DNA of 64,000 nucleotides from NCBI GenBank assembly GCA_028829895.1, contig CM054179.1, positions 46,633,891 through 46,697,890 of the forward strand, in the 5' to 3' direction. The notes under the pieces were generated by a model. The model searched no databases. It saw only the letters and a list, made by a program, of their open reading frames with translations, and was not told where the DNA came from. The translations under genes were made by a program, and so were the position numbers. Shown here in pieces: positions 11,815 through 23,592 of this stretch. Origin of the DNA: Sinotaia quadrata. Taxonomy: Eukaryota > Mollusca > Gastropoda > Architaenioglossa > Viviparidae. Each line of letters starts with the position of its first letter. Position 1 is the stretch's first letter.

Positions 11815-12440
11815 TATAGCAGAAGAGAATTATAGAAAATACGAAGGGAACAAATAGATAGCCAAATAGAAAAATAGAAAAAAATACATTTGAAACAGAT
11901 AGCCAAAAAGAAAGATAGAAAAAGTACATTTGAAACATAGCCAAAGAGAAAGAAATAAACAAAATGCATTTGAAACAGATAGCCAAAGAGAAAGACAGAA
12001 ATAAGTACATTTAAAACAGATAGCCAAAGAGAAAGACAGAAATAAGTACATTTAAAACAGATAGCCAAAGAGAAAGACAGAAATAAGTACATTTAAAACA
12101 GATAGCCAAAACGAAAGATTAAAAAATAAGCTTAGAATAAGTAGATAATGAAAGAGAATGATAGCAAAATAATGTTTTAGAAACAAATACATAGCCAAAG
12201 AGAAAGATAGCAAAAATATTACATTTAGAAAAAATACATAGCCAAAGAGAAAGATAGCAAAATATTACATTTAGAAGAAATACATAGCCACAGAGACTGA
12301 TAGAAAAGATATGTTTAAAACAAACACGTAGCGAAAGAGAATGGTAGGAAAATATTACATTTAGAAGAAATAAATAGCCAAAGAGAAAGATAAAAAAGAT
12401 ATGTTTAAAACAAATAAATAGACAACGAGAAAGCGATGTT
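11815..12440. repeat. About 41-bp minisatellite, about fifteen copies
   Basis: The core ATTTAAAACAGATAGCCAAA followed by GAGAAAGACAGAAATAAGTAC repeats. The middle copies (11975-12110) are nearly identical and both flanks are decayed. It starts about 240 bp after the 11308-11574 array and shares only A-rich character with it. Confidence 0.88.
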
Positions 12441-13471
12441 TCAGATGATTATCTGTGGGTCAAAGAGATAGCCGTAAGAACATTAAAAGACAAATGATTA
12501 CGCTTAGAGCAAATTGGGAAGACAGACAGATGCATAAATAAAGAAAATATATCGCTTCGAGATAAAGAGAACATAGAAGAAAGTGGTTTGTTTTTGTTGA
12601 GAGATGTGTATTTGAAAGGACGACAAAAGAAATTGATTACAGTTATCTTACTTGAAACAGGTAAGTTCAAGGACACTATAGAGTCAAATGAAAGTAGGGA
12701 GCGGTATAATTAATTTAACTGAAAACTTGAAATTGTGGTGAATGGCAAGCTGAGTGTAGAATGGATGTTTAGGTTTTGTTTTCTTGTTGTTTTATGTTGT
12801 CTTAATTATTATAGGGAAAGTTGGGGAGCATTTGTTGAGCAGACTGTTAATGAAAAACTTACTTTTGATTGGTTAACTAAGTAAGTGAATTCATCCTTGA
12901 TTGCATTATTGGGTGGTTTAGGGGGGTGGTCATTTTGTGGACTTGTTTGTGTTGGGGAGTTTTTGGTTCTTTTATGATTGGTTGGTTGGTTGGTTTACTG
13001 TATGTTTTTTCCTTTTGATTGGTTCGTGTTGAGTTGCTTATTATTTTATAATTATATTTCACTTTTACCAATTGCAACTGCATTTTATAAATATATTAAT
13101 GATTTTTATATACAAAGTCAACAAATAAAGTTGAAATAGCCTACATTTTGTATTTTTTACAACGGTGACAAAGCGGAAGTCGTTACCAAATATTGTTAAT
13201 GATACGCAAAATCCTAAAGATGAAATTAACTTAAAGTTTCTGCACTCAAGCCGTAAAAAGCTGCTCCTTCTTCGCTGATAATACATCAGCTGTAAGAAGA
13301 GATAACTGGTGATATACAGTGGCAATTGCGTCCCCTGACTCGTTAGGCAATTTAACTTCTGCACTCTGCGATTAAACTTTAATAAGCGGCGCTTTTTAAA
13401 AGGCGACGAACCAGAACCTGGCGCCATGATTATCTTTTTTTTTTTCCAAATCTTAACTTGTGGCAAATTAG
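12441..13471. other. AT-rich spacer
   Basis: No gene supported. A minus-strand frame across 13065-13550 contains lysine/arginine-rich parts but no recognised domain, and it overlaps the candidate plus-strand exon at 13472. Confidence 0.4.
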
Positions 13472-13566
13472 AATGTACTGCTGCGGCCAAGGACAAGGAA
13501 GCAGCCACTGAGGCACTGACCACAGTACGCAAATGCTGGTCACAAGGCATATTAACTGCTCAGTCA
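13472..13566 (+). CDS. Possible internal exon, plus strand (weak)
   Basis: A poly-T tract (13435-13445) and TTAG acceptor are followed by 95 bp open in one frame and a strong donor (TCA|GTAAGT). The 31 codons include AAKDKEAATEALTTVRKCW, helical in character. Nothing in it was recognised and no partner exon was found. An artefact of a GC-richer patch is equally possible. Confidence 0.22.
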
Positions 13567-13916
13567 GTAAGTCTCGTCGCAACAGGAGATATATATCACC
13601 TGCTCAGACGCATGTGAAATTTGGGGAAATGGTGTAAAGTGGTTCGTCACCCCGTGATAAAATAACCCAGCTGTCTGTCTTCGAGGTGGGCGTGGCTTAG
13701 ATTGAAAGACTGACATGACGGACAGCTAAGGACGATGCGGGATGAGCAGGGAACAAAATCGAAAGAAAACACGCACGTCTCGAGTCTGGTTTCGGATAGG
13801 GCTGCGAGATCTCTAATCGTACTGTAGCTGAGAGGTAGAAAAAACGAGTTTCTAATGGAATATCGATTTCAGCGACAAACTCTTCTTGGTTCAAGTGCAG
13901 ATTTTAACACTTCCTT

Positions 13917-13920
<4 letters not shown>

Positions 13921-13949
<29 letters not shown>
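13921..13949. repeat. Poly-A run
   Basis: About 29 consecutive A. It could mark the tail of a retroposed sequence on the plus strand, but no target duplication or SINE body could be recognised to its left. Confidence 0.85.
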
Positions 13950-13952
<3 letters not shown>

Positions 13953-14739
13953 GTTTGAAATTAATTTTTAAAAGACAGTAACTTTGTGTATGTGCCTCTG
14001 CCTGTATATGTGTGAACTTGTGTGCGTGCGTGCATGTCTGTATAATACGTACGCACGTGTAAGTGTGTGTGCTTTTTGTGTTGCATAACACGTTATCCTG
14101 CACTCTGAAAAACGAAAGGCAAATTTTAAATAAACAATAAATAAATATTTAAATTTTAAAATTAAGATTTAAAATAGATATTTATGGAGAATAATAATAT
14201 TATGAAACAAATGTGGAGAAATAAATAATTTTTTAGATCCAAGCTTCTATGCTTTGTTACCTACATGCATTTCCCCTCTTCCAATCAACAATAAAAGATT
14301 TTGCATCTTTAATATAGCATTTTTAAAAAAAACAATTTTAATAGCAATAAATCATCATTTGCGTGGGTTTTCTTAATTTTATTTGAGGTTTTACTTGTTT
14401 TACTTTTAGTGTCAGTTCTTTGTTTCGTGGTGGTGGTTTGTTGGGTTTCTTGGGTTTGTTTGCTTGGTTTTTTTTTTTTTGGGGGGGTGTTTTGGGGTGT
14501 TGGTTTTTGTTTTTGTTTTGTTTGTTTGAAGGGGTTTTTTTGTTTGTTTTTTTTTTTTGGGGGGAGAGGTGTTTTTCATTTTTTATTTTTATTTTATATT
14601 TTGTGGGGGTGACTGTGAATATCGGATATTAATGAAATTCTTTTTTGTTCTTATAATACTTCTGGTTTCTCATTGGTGCCGTTCACTTTTTTAACCTACC
14701 TTTTACCATGATATTTCATTTTTTTATTACAGTGTGAGA
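13950..14739. other. AT- and T/G-rich spacer
   Basis: No gene supported. Between about 14405 and 14615 the plus strand is composed almost only of T and G. That gives low-complexity Phe/Gly/Cys-rich translations in two frames, which I do not accept as coding. Confidence 0.5.
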
Positions 14740-15160
14740 AGGGTAACATGTGGAATTGACAGTAATAATGTGAACCATAAACTTGTGACTTTATTATGAA
14801 AATCGCGAAAAGACTTTTAAGGCTTCGCCTATACAAGGTTATGTAGAAACTATTATCGCCAATTCTGTTAACTGATAAGAACTATCCTGTAATTTGTAAT
14901 GACACTGATCTGTTGAATTATTTATTAGGACATAAGACTGTATAGTTACTGAAATTGTTTGAATGTGGTTTCATGGAAATATTGATTTCAAGAATCTTTA
15001 TCATTGTATTTGTTATATGTATATTTGATTGTTGATTTAATCAATTTATTGAACTTCTTACACATATTGATAATCTTATGTTGGAGAAAAAAGTGGGTGG
15101 ATGAGGGCTCGCTAAAAATAGATTAAAGATAGATTTGTCTTCTCCTTTAGTAAGAAGTTT
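14740..15160 (+). repeat. Left arm of a long imperfect inverted repeat
   Basis: Read forwards, this arm matches the reverse complement of 15414-15840 over most of its length, with substitutions and indels. Clear shared blocks are AGGTTATGTA, GAAATATT.AT.TCAAG, ACTTCTTACACATATTGAT (arm pair differs at one or two places) and CTCCTTTAGTAAGAA at the inner end. The arms could be two inverted copies of one unknown transposon fragment, or one foldback element. Confidence 0.8.
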
Positions 15161-15413
15161 CGAGTTTCGCTAGGTATAACAATCTTCATGTGATGTAACG
15201 CCACATAGTTAATGAAAATGATTATTATTAATTAATCATACAAAACTAATTACAAGTGATGAGAATCTTAATTTTATTTTATTAAAAAATTATCCTCAAG
15301 CAGACACCACTCGTCTCTCTCAATTAGTTGATATACTGGCTCTGTAAATATTTTCTCTCTTCCACAACATAAAAAATAAATATTCACGGTCACAATATCT
15401 TTCCATTGGTGGA

Positions 15414-15840
15414 AGATTTCTTACTAAAGGAGGAGACAAATCCAACTTTAATCTATATTTAGTGACCCCCCATCCACCCACTTTCCTTCTCCAACACAAG
15501 ATAATCAATATGTGTAAGAAGGTCAATAAATTTATTAAATCAACAATCAATCAAATATACATAAGATAAATACAATGACATATATTACTTGACATTAATA
15601 TTTCCATGTATCCATGCTCGGATAATTTCTTTGCTTCACAGTCTATCATAAATACATTTCAACAAAATGTCAATACAATTCACAGGTTAGTTCTATCAGA
15701 AAATAGAAATGGAGTTATTAGAGATAGGTGATTATCATCTTTTTACATAACCTGGATTAAGATTGCTTCAACAGTCTTTCACTTGCTTTTGCAACAATGT
15801 CAAAATGTCCGCAATAACACGTGTGTCTCTCCACACTCGT
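15414..15840 (-). repeat. Right arm of the long imperfect inverted repeat
   Basis: Partner of 14740-15160, separated by a 253-bp spacer. Homology fades gradually at the outer edges near 14740 and 15840, so the ends are approximate. No terminal motif or target duplication was identified that would assign it to a transposon class. Confidence 0.8.
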
Positions 15841-15927
15841 GGAAAGCACTGATACACTATTTTTCTCTTGAACCAACTTGAGCGCCCTCTTCACCGTGTC
15901 GGTTCCTTCAAGCAGTACGCGATTACA
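15757..15927 (-). pseudogene. Unidentified ORF remnant within the right arm of the inverted repeat
   Basis: Fifty-five codons with amphipathic, coding-like composition end in TAA at 15759-15757. They include KRALKLVQEKN and ERHTCYCGHFDIVAKASERL. The frame is closed by a TAA just upstream, so it would need an exon boundary or is a fragment. The left arm holds a decayed version (DFIMKIAKRLL). This suggests both arms carry the 3' end of the same former gene or transposon ORF. No family was recognised. Confidence 0.35.
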
Positions 15928-17133
15928 TTACTTTTGGTAACTTCACTGTACTAGAATTTTCTTGGTGTACCCAACATACTTTGCCTCAATACATCAAAAG
16001 TGTATAGCATACTTCATTAAGCTTACACACAGATGAACCAGTAGATTCAATAAAGACATGAAAATAGGAAACTGGAAGGCTACTTGCTCACTACAAAATA
16101 TAATTAAGGAACAAACGTTAAGCTTCTAGTTTAATACTTTATAATTCCATTCTTTCTTACATTTCTAGTCTCCACTTAAAGTTTCCTTAACGTTATTTTT
16201 ATTAGCTCATTACACGCGCAGAGCACTATAAATACAGCATATCAAAGCAATGTCAAGTGGCAACGCACTAAATGTGAGCAGCTTAGTTCAAACATTTGTG
16301 GAAATAAAAGCCAACTCACATAATACATCTCTACACAAGTATAACATATCAATAGCGAAAGTACATGAATTATTTCTAAGTCCATTCTTACTCAACCTGT
16401 CAGCTAACTCACCATCAAGCTAACGGCCAACTTTCACAACCGGACTTTCTTCTTGCCACTCCAAATTCAAAGTGATTAGACCATAGAATTTTCTACAGCA
16501 AGTAAACTTTTTAATCTCAGCCCATTGGCTGGTCTCGTTCTTGTAAATCATATCCATTGGATAATAAAAACTACTCACTAGTTTGCATTACATCAGAACA
16601 TCTATAATATTCTTGCCTCGAGCGTTTACTTCAACTCAGACATTTTCAAAAATACTACCCTAAGGAGTGCCAAGGTAGGTTACTCTGACAATTTAACTAT
16701 TTAAATTTAAAAATAGGGAGAGGCAAATTTACTCCGCCACACTTCAGTTGTGCTGTTTTCATCAATAGACTTTCAGATTGCTATTCTCTAATAGTCTAAT
16801 TGGTCAATATACACTTACAAGATTACTCTGTCTAATCTCATCACTGATCTGTTTACATTGAACCAAATACTTTAATTGTATTTAATTAATGACTTTATTT
16901 CCCTGTGTTGTTACGTGTACCGAACAGAATGCTTTATTTAAATAGTTTGTGCACAATTTTGTTCTTTTTACTTGTTAGTGAAATGTATTTGTATGGCATT
17001 AGTTTTGTTGTTGTTTTTTTTTTTACTGAGTAGAATTAATGATAAGCATGTAGACATTGCTACGACATGTATTTACATGTTCATCAATGCATACAATCAC
17101 TCAAGCATTTTCACTTTCGTAAATATGCACACA
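15928..17133. other. AT-rich spacer
   Basis: No supported gene or repeat. Confidence 0.4.
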
Positions 17134-17346
17134 GATGTAATGTACACTCACAATCACAACAAATTATGTATGCATATAGATGTAATGTACACTCATAATC
17201 ACAACAAATTATATATGCATATAGATGTAATGTACACTCATAATCACAACAAATTATATATGCATATAGATGTAATGTACACTCATAATCACAACAAATT
17301 ATATATGCATATAGATGTAATGTACACTCATAATCACAACAAATTA
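17134..17346. repeat. 45-bp minisatellite, about five copies
   Basis: Units begin GATGTAATGTACACTCATAA at 17134, 17179, 17224, 17269 and 17314, exactly 45 bp apart and almost identical. As 45 is a multiple of three, the plus strand is open and translates to a 15-residue repeat rich in His, Asn and Met. There is no evidence that it is translated. Confidence 0.95.
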
Positions 17347-17403
17347 ATTATATATGCAGGTCCAAAACTTTCACATTCCTGCCTGTCTGCCTTTCTGTCT
17401 CGT

Positions 17404-17455
17404 ACTTGTCTTTCTTTATAGCTGTCTTTCTCTCTCGCTCCTCTCTCTCTCTCTT

Positions 17456-17504
<49 letters not shown>

Positions 17505-17816
17505 GTGTCTTTCCTTTTAACTATCTTTCTTTCCCTATTTGTCGTCTGTCTAGCTCTTTGTCTGTGTTCTGTCTATTTGTCTTTCTCTGTCCGTCTCTTC
17601 CTTTGTCTGTTTGTGTCTCACCCACTCTCTTTCTCTGTTTCTGTCTCTTCCTTTCTATCTCGGACTCTCTCTTTGTATCTCTCTCTGTCTCTCTTTCTCT
17701 CTCTTTCTCTCTGCCTTTCTTTGTTTCTGTCTCTCTGTCTCTCTCTAAGCCTCTCTCTCTTTTTTTTTTTTTGTTTCTGTCTCTGTCTGGTTGTCTGTCT
17801 TTCTCTCTCTCTCTTT
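17404..17816 (+). repeat. Polypyrimidine tract with (CT)n core
   Basis: About 410 bp are overwhelmingly C and T on the plus strand, with pure CT runs near 17430-17500 and a T run at 17761-17772. Two overlapping frames read as Ser/Leu/Phe repeats, a consequence of composition. Confidence 0.92.
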
Positions 17817-18040
17817 GATATTCACTTGCGCAGAGTGAGTGCTTAATGGTGAAAAAGAAAAGCTATCAGTATGTCAGATTCAAGTTTTAAAGGCTTAATA
17901 TTACTCTCTCTAGTATGACGATCGTATATGGCAACCCACTCACCCATCATCTTTCCACCCTACCCACCCCATTTGTTATCGCTAGCACCTCACTCCGCAT
18001 CCTACCCAATCTGACTGGTAGTCTCTCTTCGCCCCTGTTC

Positions 18041-18063
18041 ACACACACACACGCACGCACACA

Positions 18064-18127
<64 letters not shown>
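18041..18127. repeat. (CA)n microsatellite
   Basis: CA dinucleotide run of roughly 40 units with ACGC interruptions at its left end. Confidence 0.96.
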
Positions 18128-18130
<3 letters not shown>

Positions 18131-18551
18131 TTTTTAGAAGTGTGTTGCAGTCTTTACACTCTAACTCAGCTAGCTGGCTCTCTGTGGCCCTTGAAAGAGT
18201 TCAGTCCCTGGGCTGCTGCCAGTTGTTGGCATTATTTCACCACACAGTGATTGATTGAAAAGCACAATGTTGTGTTCACACGACCATGTCCTGAGTCGAA
18301 CCCCAGTGCTTTTAAATTAGGGCCCCAGAAATCGAGGAAATCTGTAAGTTTAAAAAGGTAAATAAAATAAAAATAAAAAAATCAATACATTTCCATCTGG
18401 CTTCGACATCCTGTTGCGGAAACAGCTGACGGTTTGAGTAAATCACTTCAATTCTGGAAACGGTTTTTAAAGGAAGGGTAGGCGTAATATTTTCAAAATA
18501 AAATCCAAAACATTCTTTCTTCCTCTTTAAAATTAGATTTAAAAGTAGCGA

Positions 18552-18660
18552 TTAATCATCTGTATTATGAATATTTATTAGTTACAATTATTTTGTCTGC
18601 ACTCTTTGACACCATTATGAATATTTATTAGTTAAAATTATTTTGTCTGCACTTCTTGAC
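18552..18660. repeat. About 55-bp tandem duplication
   Basis: ATTATGAATATTTATTAGTT followed by AMAATTATTTTGTCTGCACT occurs twice, the second copy starting near 18614. It leads into the 46-bp array. Confidence 0.8.
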
Positions 18661-19190
18661 ACTCAATAAACATTAATATTAAGCCTAAAAATCGCGATAC
18701 TATGACGGTAAACAAACGTTAATATTAGGCCTGAACATCGCGTTATCCCGACATTAATCAAACTCTAAACTTCAAGTTGTTCTATCATTAAACAAACATT
18801 AGCAGAAGGCCTAAACATCGCCTTACTCTGCTATTAAACATGCATTAGCATTAGACCTAAACATCACTGTACCCTGATATTAAATAAGCATTAACAGTAG
18901 GCCTAAACATTGCGTTACCCTGTTATTAAAAAGCATTAGTATTAGGCCCCTAAACATTATCCTCATATTAAAGAAACATTAACATTACGCCTAGACCTCA
19001 CGTTACTCTTACATTAAATAAACATTAACATTAGGCCTAAACATCGCGTTATTCTGTCATTAAACAAACATTGACATTAGGCCTAAACATCGCGTTATTC
19101 TGTCATTAAACAAACATTATCATTAGCGGCCTAATCATCGACCAACTGTGACATTAAACAAGCATTAAGCGTAGGCCTAAATATGGTATG
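18661..19190. repeat. About 46-bp degenerate minisatellite, about eleven copies
   Basis: The core ACATTAACATTAGGCCTAAA followed by CATCGCGTTACCCTGACATTAAACAA recurs with frequent substitutions. Conserved positions are AGGCCTAAACATCGCGTTA. No reading frame persists through it. Confidence 0.88.
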
Positions 19191-19433
19191 TCCTTGACAT
19201 TTCACACTACACATCGGCTAGACTTGTCGACATAGTCAGATCAGACTGACAGTAAACAACATATCGCGACATTGTAAAAATACTTTAAGTGAACACGACT
19301 TTACCACATTACAAAAGCCGAAATGCAAGCCAACCTTGTCTCATTCGTATATACGTCTTAATGCAAAGATTTCTCAAGCAAAATTATTTCTTTATCGCGC
19401 TAATGTCGTTGAATGTTAAATAAACAATCACTG

Positions 19434-19593
19434 TTGTATGGGTATTCGCTCGTTTGCTAATTACATTTATATGTTGTATGGGTATTTGTTCGTTTGCTAA
19501 TTACATTTATATGTTGTATGGGTATTTGTTCGTTTGCTAATTACATTTATATGTTGTATGGGTATTTGTTCGTTTGCTAATTACATTTATATG
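19434..19593. repeat. 40-bp minisatellite, four copies
   Basis: Four units of 40 bp at 19434, 19474, 19514 and 19554, beginning TTGTATGGGTATTTGTTCGT. Only the first differs slightly (ATTCGCTCG), so the expansion is recent. Confidence 0.95.
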
Positions 19594-20014
19594 TTTGTGT
19601 GCTTGCTGTGCACTGTGTATGAGCGCGTATGGTGAGTTCCCTGCGTGCGTGTTTTGTGCGTTCGTTCGTGCGTGCAATCATGCGTGCCATGCGCGCGCGT
19701 TAAGTTCTCTTTCCCTTTATTTATTAAAAATTATTTTTCCCATTTTTTTAATTCTGAATTGCTTCTATCCTCCCTTTGACACCATGACGTGGGCTTTCCG
19801 CACAAAAATGTCGTGATGCCTCCTATTCTTATTCAAAGGTTAGCAGTTTTGCTGTGAAATATAACTTCCGCCCATGTCGGAGAGATGCAAAAATAACACC
19901 TAAGGGACAAAACTCATGCCTTTCCTGTATTTAAAGTGAGATGACGTAGGAACGGTACAGTGTATGTAGCAATAGAATCGTTAGGTTGCAGTGAAAGACG
20001 ACGTGTCGCCGTGT
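19594..20014. other. Unique spacer
   Basis: No gene supported. A GC-alternating patch (GCGTGCGTG, GCGCGCGCG) lies around 19640-19700. Confidence 0.4.
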
Positions 20015-20256
20015 TTCTTCTTTCCTTCATCCTGTTGTGTTCGAATCTTTTAGAAAATAACAACCAACATGCAAATTTCTTCTTTCCTTCATCCTGTTGT
20101 GTTCGAATCTTTTAGAAAATAACCAACATGCAAATTTCTTCTTTCCTTCATCCTGTTGTGTTCGAATCTTTTAGAAAATAACAACCAACATGCAAATTTC
20201 TTCTTTCCTTCATCCTGTTGTGTTCGAATCTTTTAGAAAATAACCAACATGCAAAT
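20015..20256. repeat. Alternating 62/59-bp tandem repeat, four copies
   Basis: Copies start at 20015, 20077, 20136 and 20198 with TTCTTCTTTCCTTCATCCTG. Copies 1 and 3 have AATAACAACCAACATG while copies 2 and 4 lack CAA. The long-short-long-short order means a 121-bp dimer was duplicated as a block. Confidence 0.95.
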
Positions 20257-20569
20257 TTCCAAACGTAGAGTCGGGGTCGTTTCGGTTGATATTTTTATTG
20301 TTTTATGTTTCCCTATATTTGGATTTTTTAGTTGTGCTAATGGTGGGGGTGGGGTAGGGGTGGGGGTGGGATTTTATCTATAGAAAAGAATATGAAGTGG
20401 GAATTATTAGAGGAGACACGAATAACGGCCGAAAAGAAAACGACCGAGAGTATATTTTCTTTTTAAATTAACATAGTAAATTACTTTAAGAAAAATCTGT
20501 TTATATTTGTATTTAAGTACACCAGAGTGTGGACAAAACTCAGGATGGATGGATGGGTTTAAGTAGGTA

Positions 20570-20608
20570 GGTAGATAGATAGATAGATAGATAGACAAAC
20601 AGACAGAC

Positions 20609-20700
<92 letters not shown>

Positions 20701-20701
20701 T
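20570..20701. repeat. (TAGA)n microsatellite
   Basis: Long TAGA tetranucleotide run with a short CAGACAGACAG interruption near 20595-20610. The minus-strand SIYLSIYL-type translations come from the repeat. Confidence 0.97.
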
Positions 20702-21264
20702 ATTGCAAAGATGTTTCAGAGGGGCTGTTAACATTCATTCTACCCTTTTCGTTTCGTTTCTTTTTGTCGTCCATTTTTTATATCCCTTTCGTTGTCTGTA
20801 CGTGATACTGGTAAGAAAAATATTTGAGGTTTGGTGTGGTTTTTGGAGGAGGACTGCAACATTAAATCTGGTGTGGACAAAAAACGTACAGTGTCTGAGG
20901 ACGTGTATGTCGATAGGCGCCGAGCGATGGCGTGTGACTCGGCGATGGAAAGGGAGGTAAACAATATTTTGTAAAAGGGGAGGCGAACAACAGGTATATA
21001 AACAGCAGGAAAAGCAAACACTAGAGCAAGACGAAGACCTCGGTAACAGTAGCCTTGAAAAGAAAATGTAATATAAACATGTAATACACGTACAAGGAGA
21101 CTGAGGAAAGGCATCGCTAAAAAGTAAAATTAAAACATAAAATAAAAAAATATTAAAAAGATTTCGACTGGTCCTTTAGTGCTCCTCGAATAGTAATAGG
21201 ATTTCCACAATTCATCATACTCTTGACATACAAGAGCGCTTAATCTTTAATTCTTTTAATAAAG

Positions 21265-21267
<3 letters not shown>

Positions 21268-21351
<84 letters not shown>
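21268..21351. repeat. (GT)n microsatellite
   Basis: Pure GT dinucleotide run of about 42 units. Confidence 0.97.
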
Positions 21352-21471
21352 GGAGGAAGAGTACAAATGCCGATCTGATCTGATCGTACATGCTGCAGGT
21401 CGAACAAGTACTTTGTGCTGACGTCCAGTGAAACAGAGTGAGATGTCGGGCTTCATTCTCTTGGAGCAGGG

Positions 21472-22112
21472 AGCCACTGTTTTGAGTGGGAGTTGGGGGG
21501 GGGATGGTGGCACAGACAACCATTGTTTTGAGTGGGAGTTGGAGGGAACAGGCAGCCATTGTTTTGAATGAGAGCTGGAGAGATCAGACAGCCATTGTTT
21601 TGAGTGGGAGTTGGAAGGAACAGGCAGTTATTGTTTTGATTGGGAGTTGGAGGAAACATGGAGCCATTGTTTTGAGTGGGAGTTGGGGGGGGGAACAGAC
21701 AGCCATTGTTTTGAGTGGGAGTTGAGGGGAATAGGCAACCATTGTTTTGAGTTGGAGGTGGAGGGAACAGAGAGCCATTGTTTTGAGTGGGAGATGGAGG
21801 GGAACAGGCATCCATTGTTTTGAGTGGGAGTTGGAGGAAACAGGGAGCCATTGTTTTGAGTGGGAGTTGGGTGGGTGGAATAGGCAACCATTATTTTGAG
21901 TGTGAGTTGGAGGGAACATGCAGCCATTGTTTTGAGTGGGAGATGGAGGGACACAGGCAGCTATTGTTTTGAGTGGGAGTTGGAGGGAACAGGCAGCCAT
22001 TGTTTTGAGTGAGAGTTGAAGGGAACAGAGAGCCATTGTTTTGAGCGGGAGTTGGAGGGAACAGAGAGCCATTGTTTTGAGCGGGAGTTGGAGGGAACAG
22101 CCAGCCAGTGGC
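21472..22112. repeat. 36-bp minisatellite with a SOX-like motif in each unit, 17 copies
   Basis: The unit AGCCATTGTTTTGAGTGGGA followed by GTTGGAGGGAACAGGC is 36 bp with occasional G-run insertions up to nine G. I counted 17 copies. The octamer CCATTGTT, a canonical SOX-type binding sequence, is exact in thirteen. Several long open frames on both strands follow from the 36-bp period. They carry QNNG- or LKTM-type repeats with no coding evidence. Confidence 0.94.
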
Positions 22113-23590
22113 AAATATTCGAGAAGACTAGTGTGCTGAGTTTTAAAGTCTCTTAGAGATTTCCGAGTACCTGTATGTGAAACATGCTGAAATTTCTGCC
22201 ACAGAGAGGACCAGATACAAGACAGTTACAATAATCAAATATTTCGGCACCAACAAGCCGATGAAACTTTTTATGACTCCGAATACTGGAGGACCTGAAG
22301 TAATGTGAGTCTGGCACTTGAAATTTGGACTACTGTTTTATTATTTAATATATTACTTTTGAATAAAAAATATTACCTATAATCTTTGGATAAGGATTTA
22401 TTTCAATTGTCATTTGTTTTCATGAACATAGCTCGGCATTTCTGATGTGGAATTAAGACTGACTGAAGTACTCTTAGTGAAAAATAGTCAGTCAATATTT
22501 TGCAGTACAGGTTTCAGTGTACGTACAGACATAGAGGCCTATAGGCACACATATTTCTTCATGTCACAGATCTCTCGTTCAAAAATAGTCAGTCAGTAGT
22601 CTGGGGCTCGTAAATCCACATGCGTATCTAAAAATAGACTCAAACTCCACCCACACCTATAACCAGCGCGTCGCAGTGAGCATGCGCCTCAATTGTTAGA
22701 ATTTGTTCTTGAGTTTTTAATTATGCTTCATGTTTTCCACTAAAATGATTTAAAGCTATTAAGCTTCTCGCATGTAACATACAATTATCTCTCTTTACTC
22801 GATAGACATTGTTAGCGCAAATGCTATAGACAGTACAGCTCAAAATGCGAGGATAATTAAGATGTCTCTAAAAGATTTATAACATCTGCAGCAACAATTT
22901 TTTGTTTTGTTCAAAATTGAAGATATTAATGATTAATCTCTGCAGCACATAACGTAAAGAGATGAATATTCAGCATTTTAACTACCAATCAGTAAAAATA
23001 TTTTGTTTTAAGAACCTACAGATTGCAATTTCATGAAATTCATGAGCAATGAACAACATTTTGTTCAGCTTCGTAATATTCAAAGTGCAATTTTCACCCA
23101 ATTTCATTGCTAAACTGATTTATCGCTTTTCAGGTATTTCAACCCTACGGCATGTCACTCTGATGAAATCGTGACGTATTATATTACAGTCAATTCACTT
23201 TTCTCACTATAATATTGTTTGTACAATGTCATGTATACAATTGAGTGTATATACGTTTCTGAGACATCACACCGTACGCACACATACGCACACATACACA
23301 CGCGCGCGCACATCTCTATGGTGCTTGTTACTCTGTGGCGCTACAAGCACCACTGTCCACAACAGGACGAGTTTATTCTTCATTTAATGATACACCAGTG
23401 GTGTTACGAATTTTATAGTCAGCTCGCTCGATGTTATTCAACTTATCACGTCCCACCTAAGGCACTCCGATACAGGCAAGGTAGTATCTTTACCTCAGAC
23501 ACGTTAGTCATAATTGCTATGTCCGATATATATATATTTTTTTATCTTTCTTTAGTGCGGACGAGCAAGAGGACAGTCAGATTTAATAGT
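22113..23590. other. AT-rich spacer
   Basis: No gene or repeat supported. The 23219-23617 frame on the plus strand has no recognisable features and runs into the next array. Confidence 0.4.
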
Positions 23591-23592
23591 GC

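Noticed and set aside
18275..18310. GAGTCGAACCCC resembling a tRNA B box, possible SINE
   Set aside because: No A box at the right distance and no tRNA-like fold could be drawn.
21453..22114. Several overlapping frames of 70-176 codons with LPLKTM or QNNG repeats
   Set aside because: They come from the 36-bp minisatellite, which is open in multiple frames on both strands.
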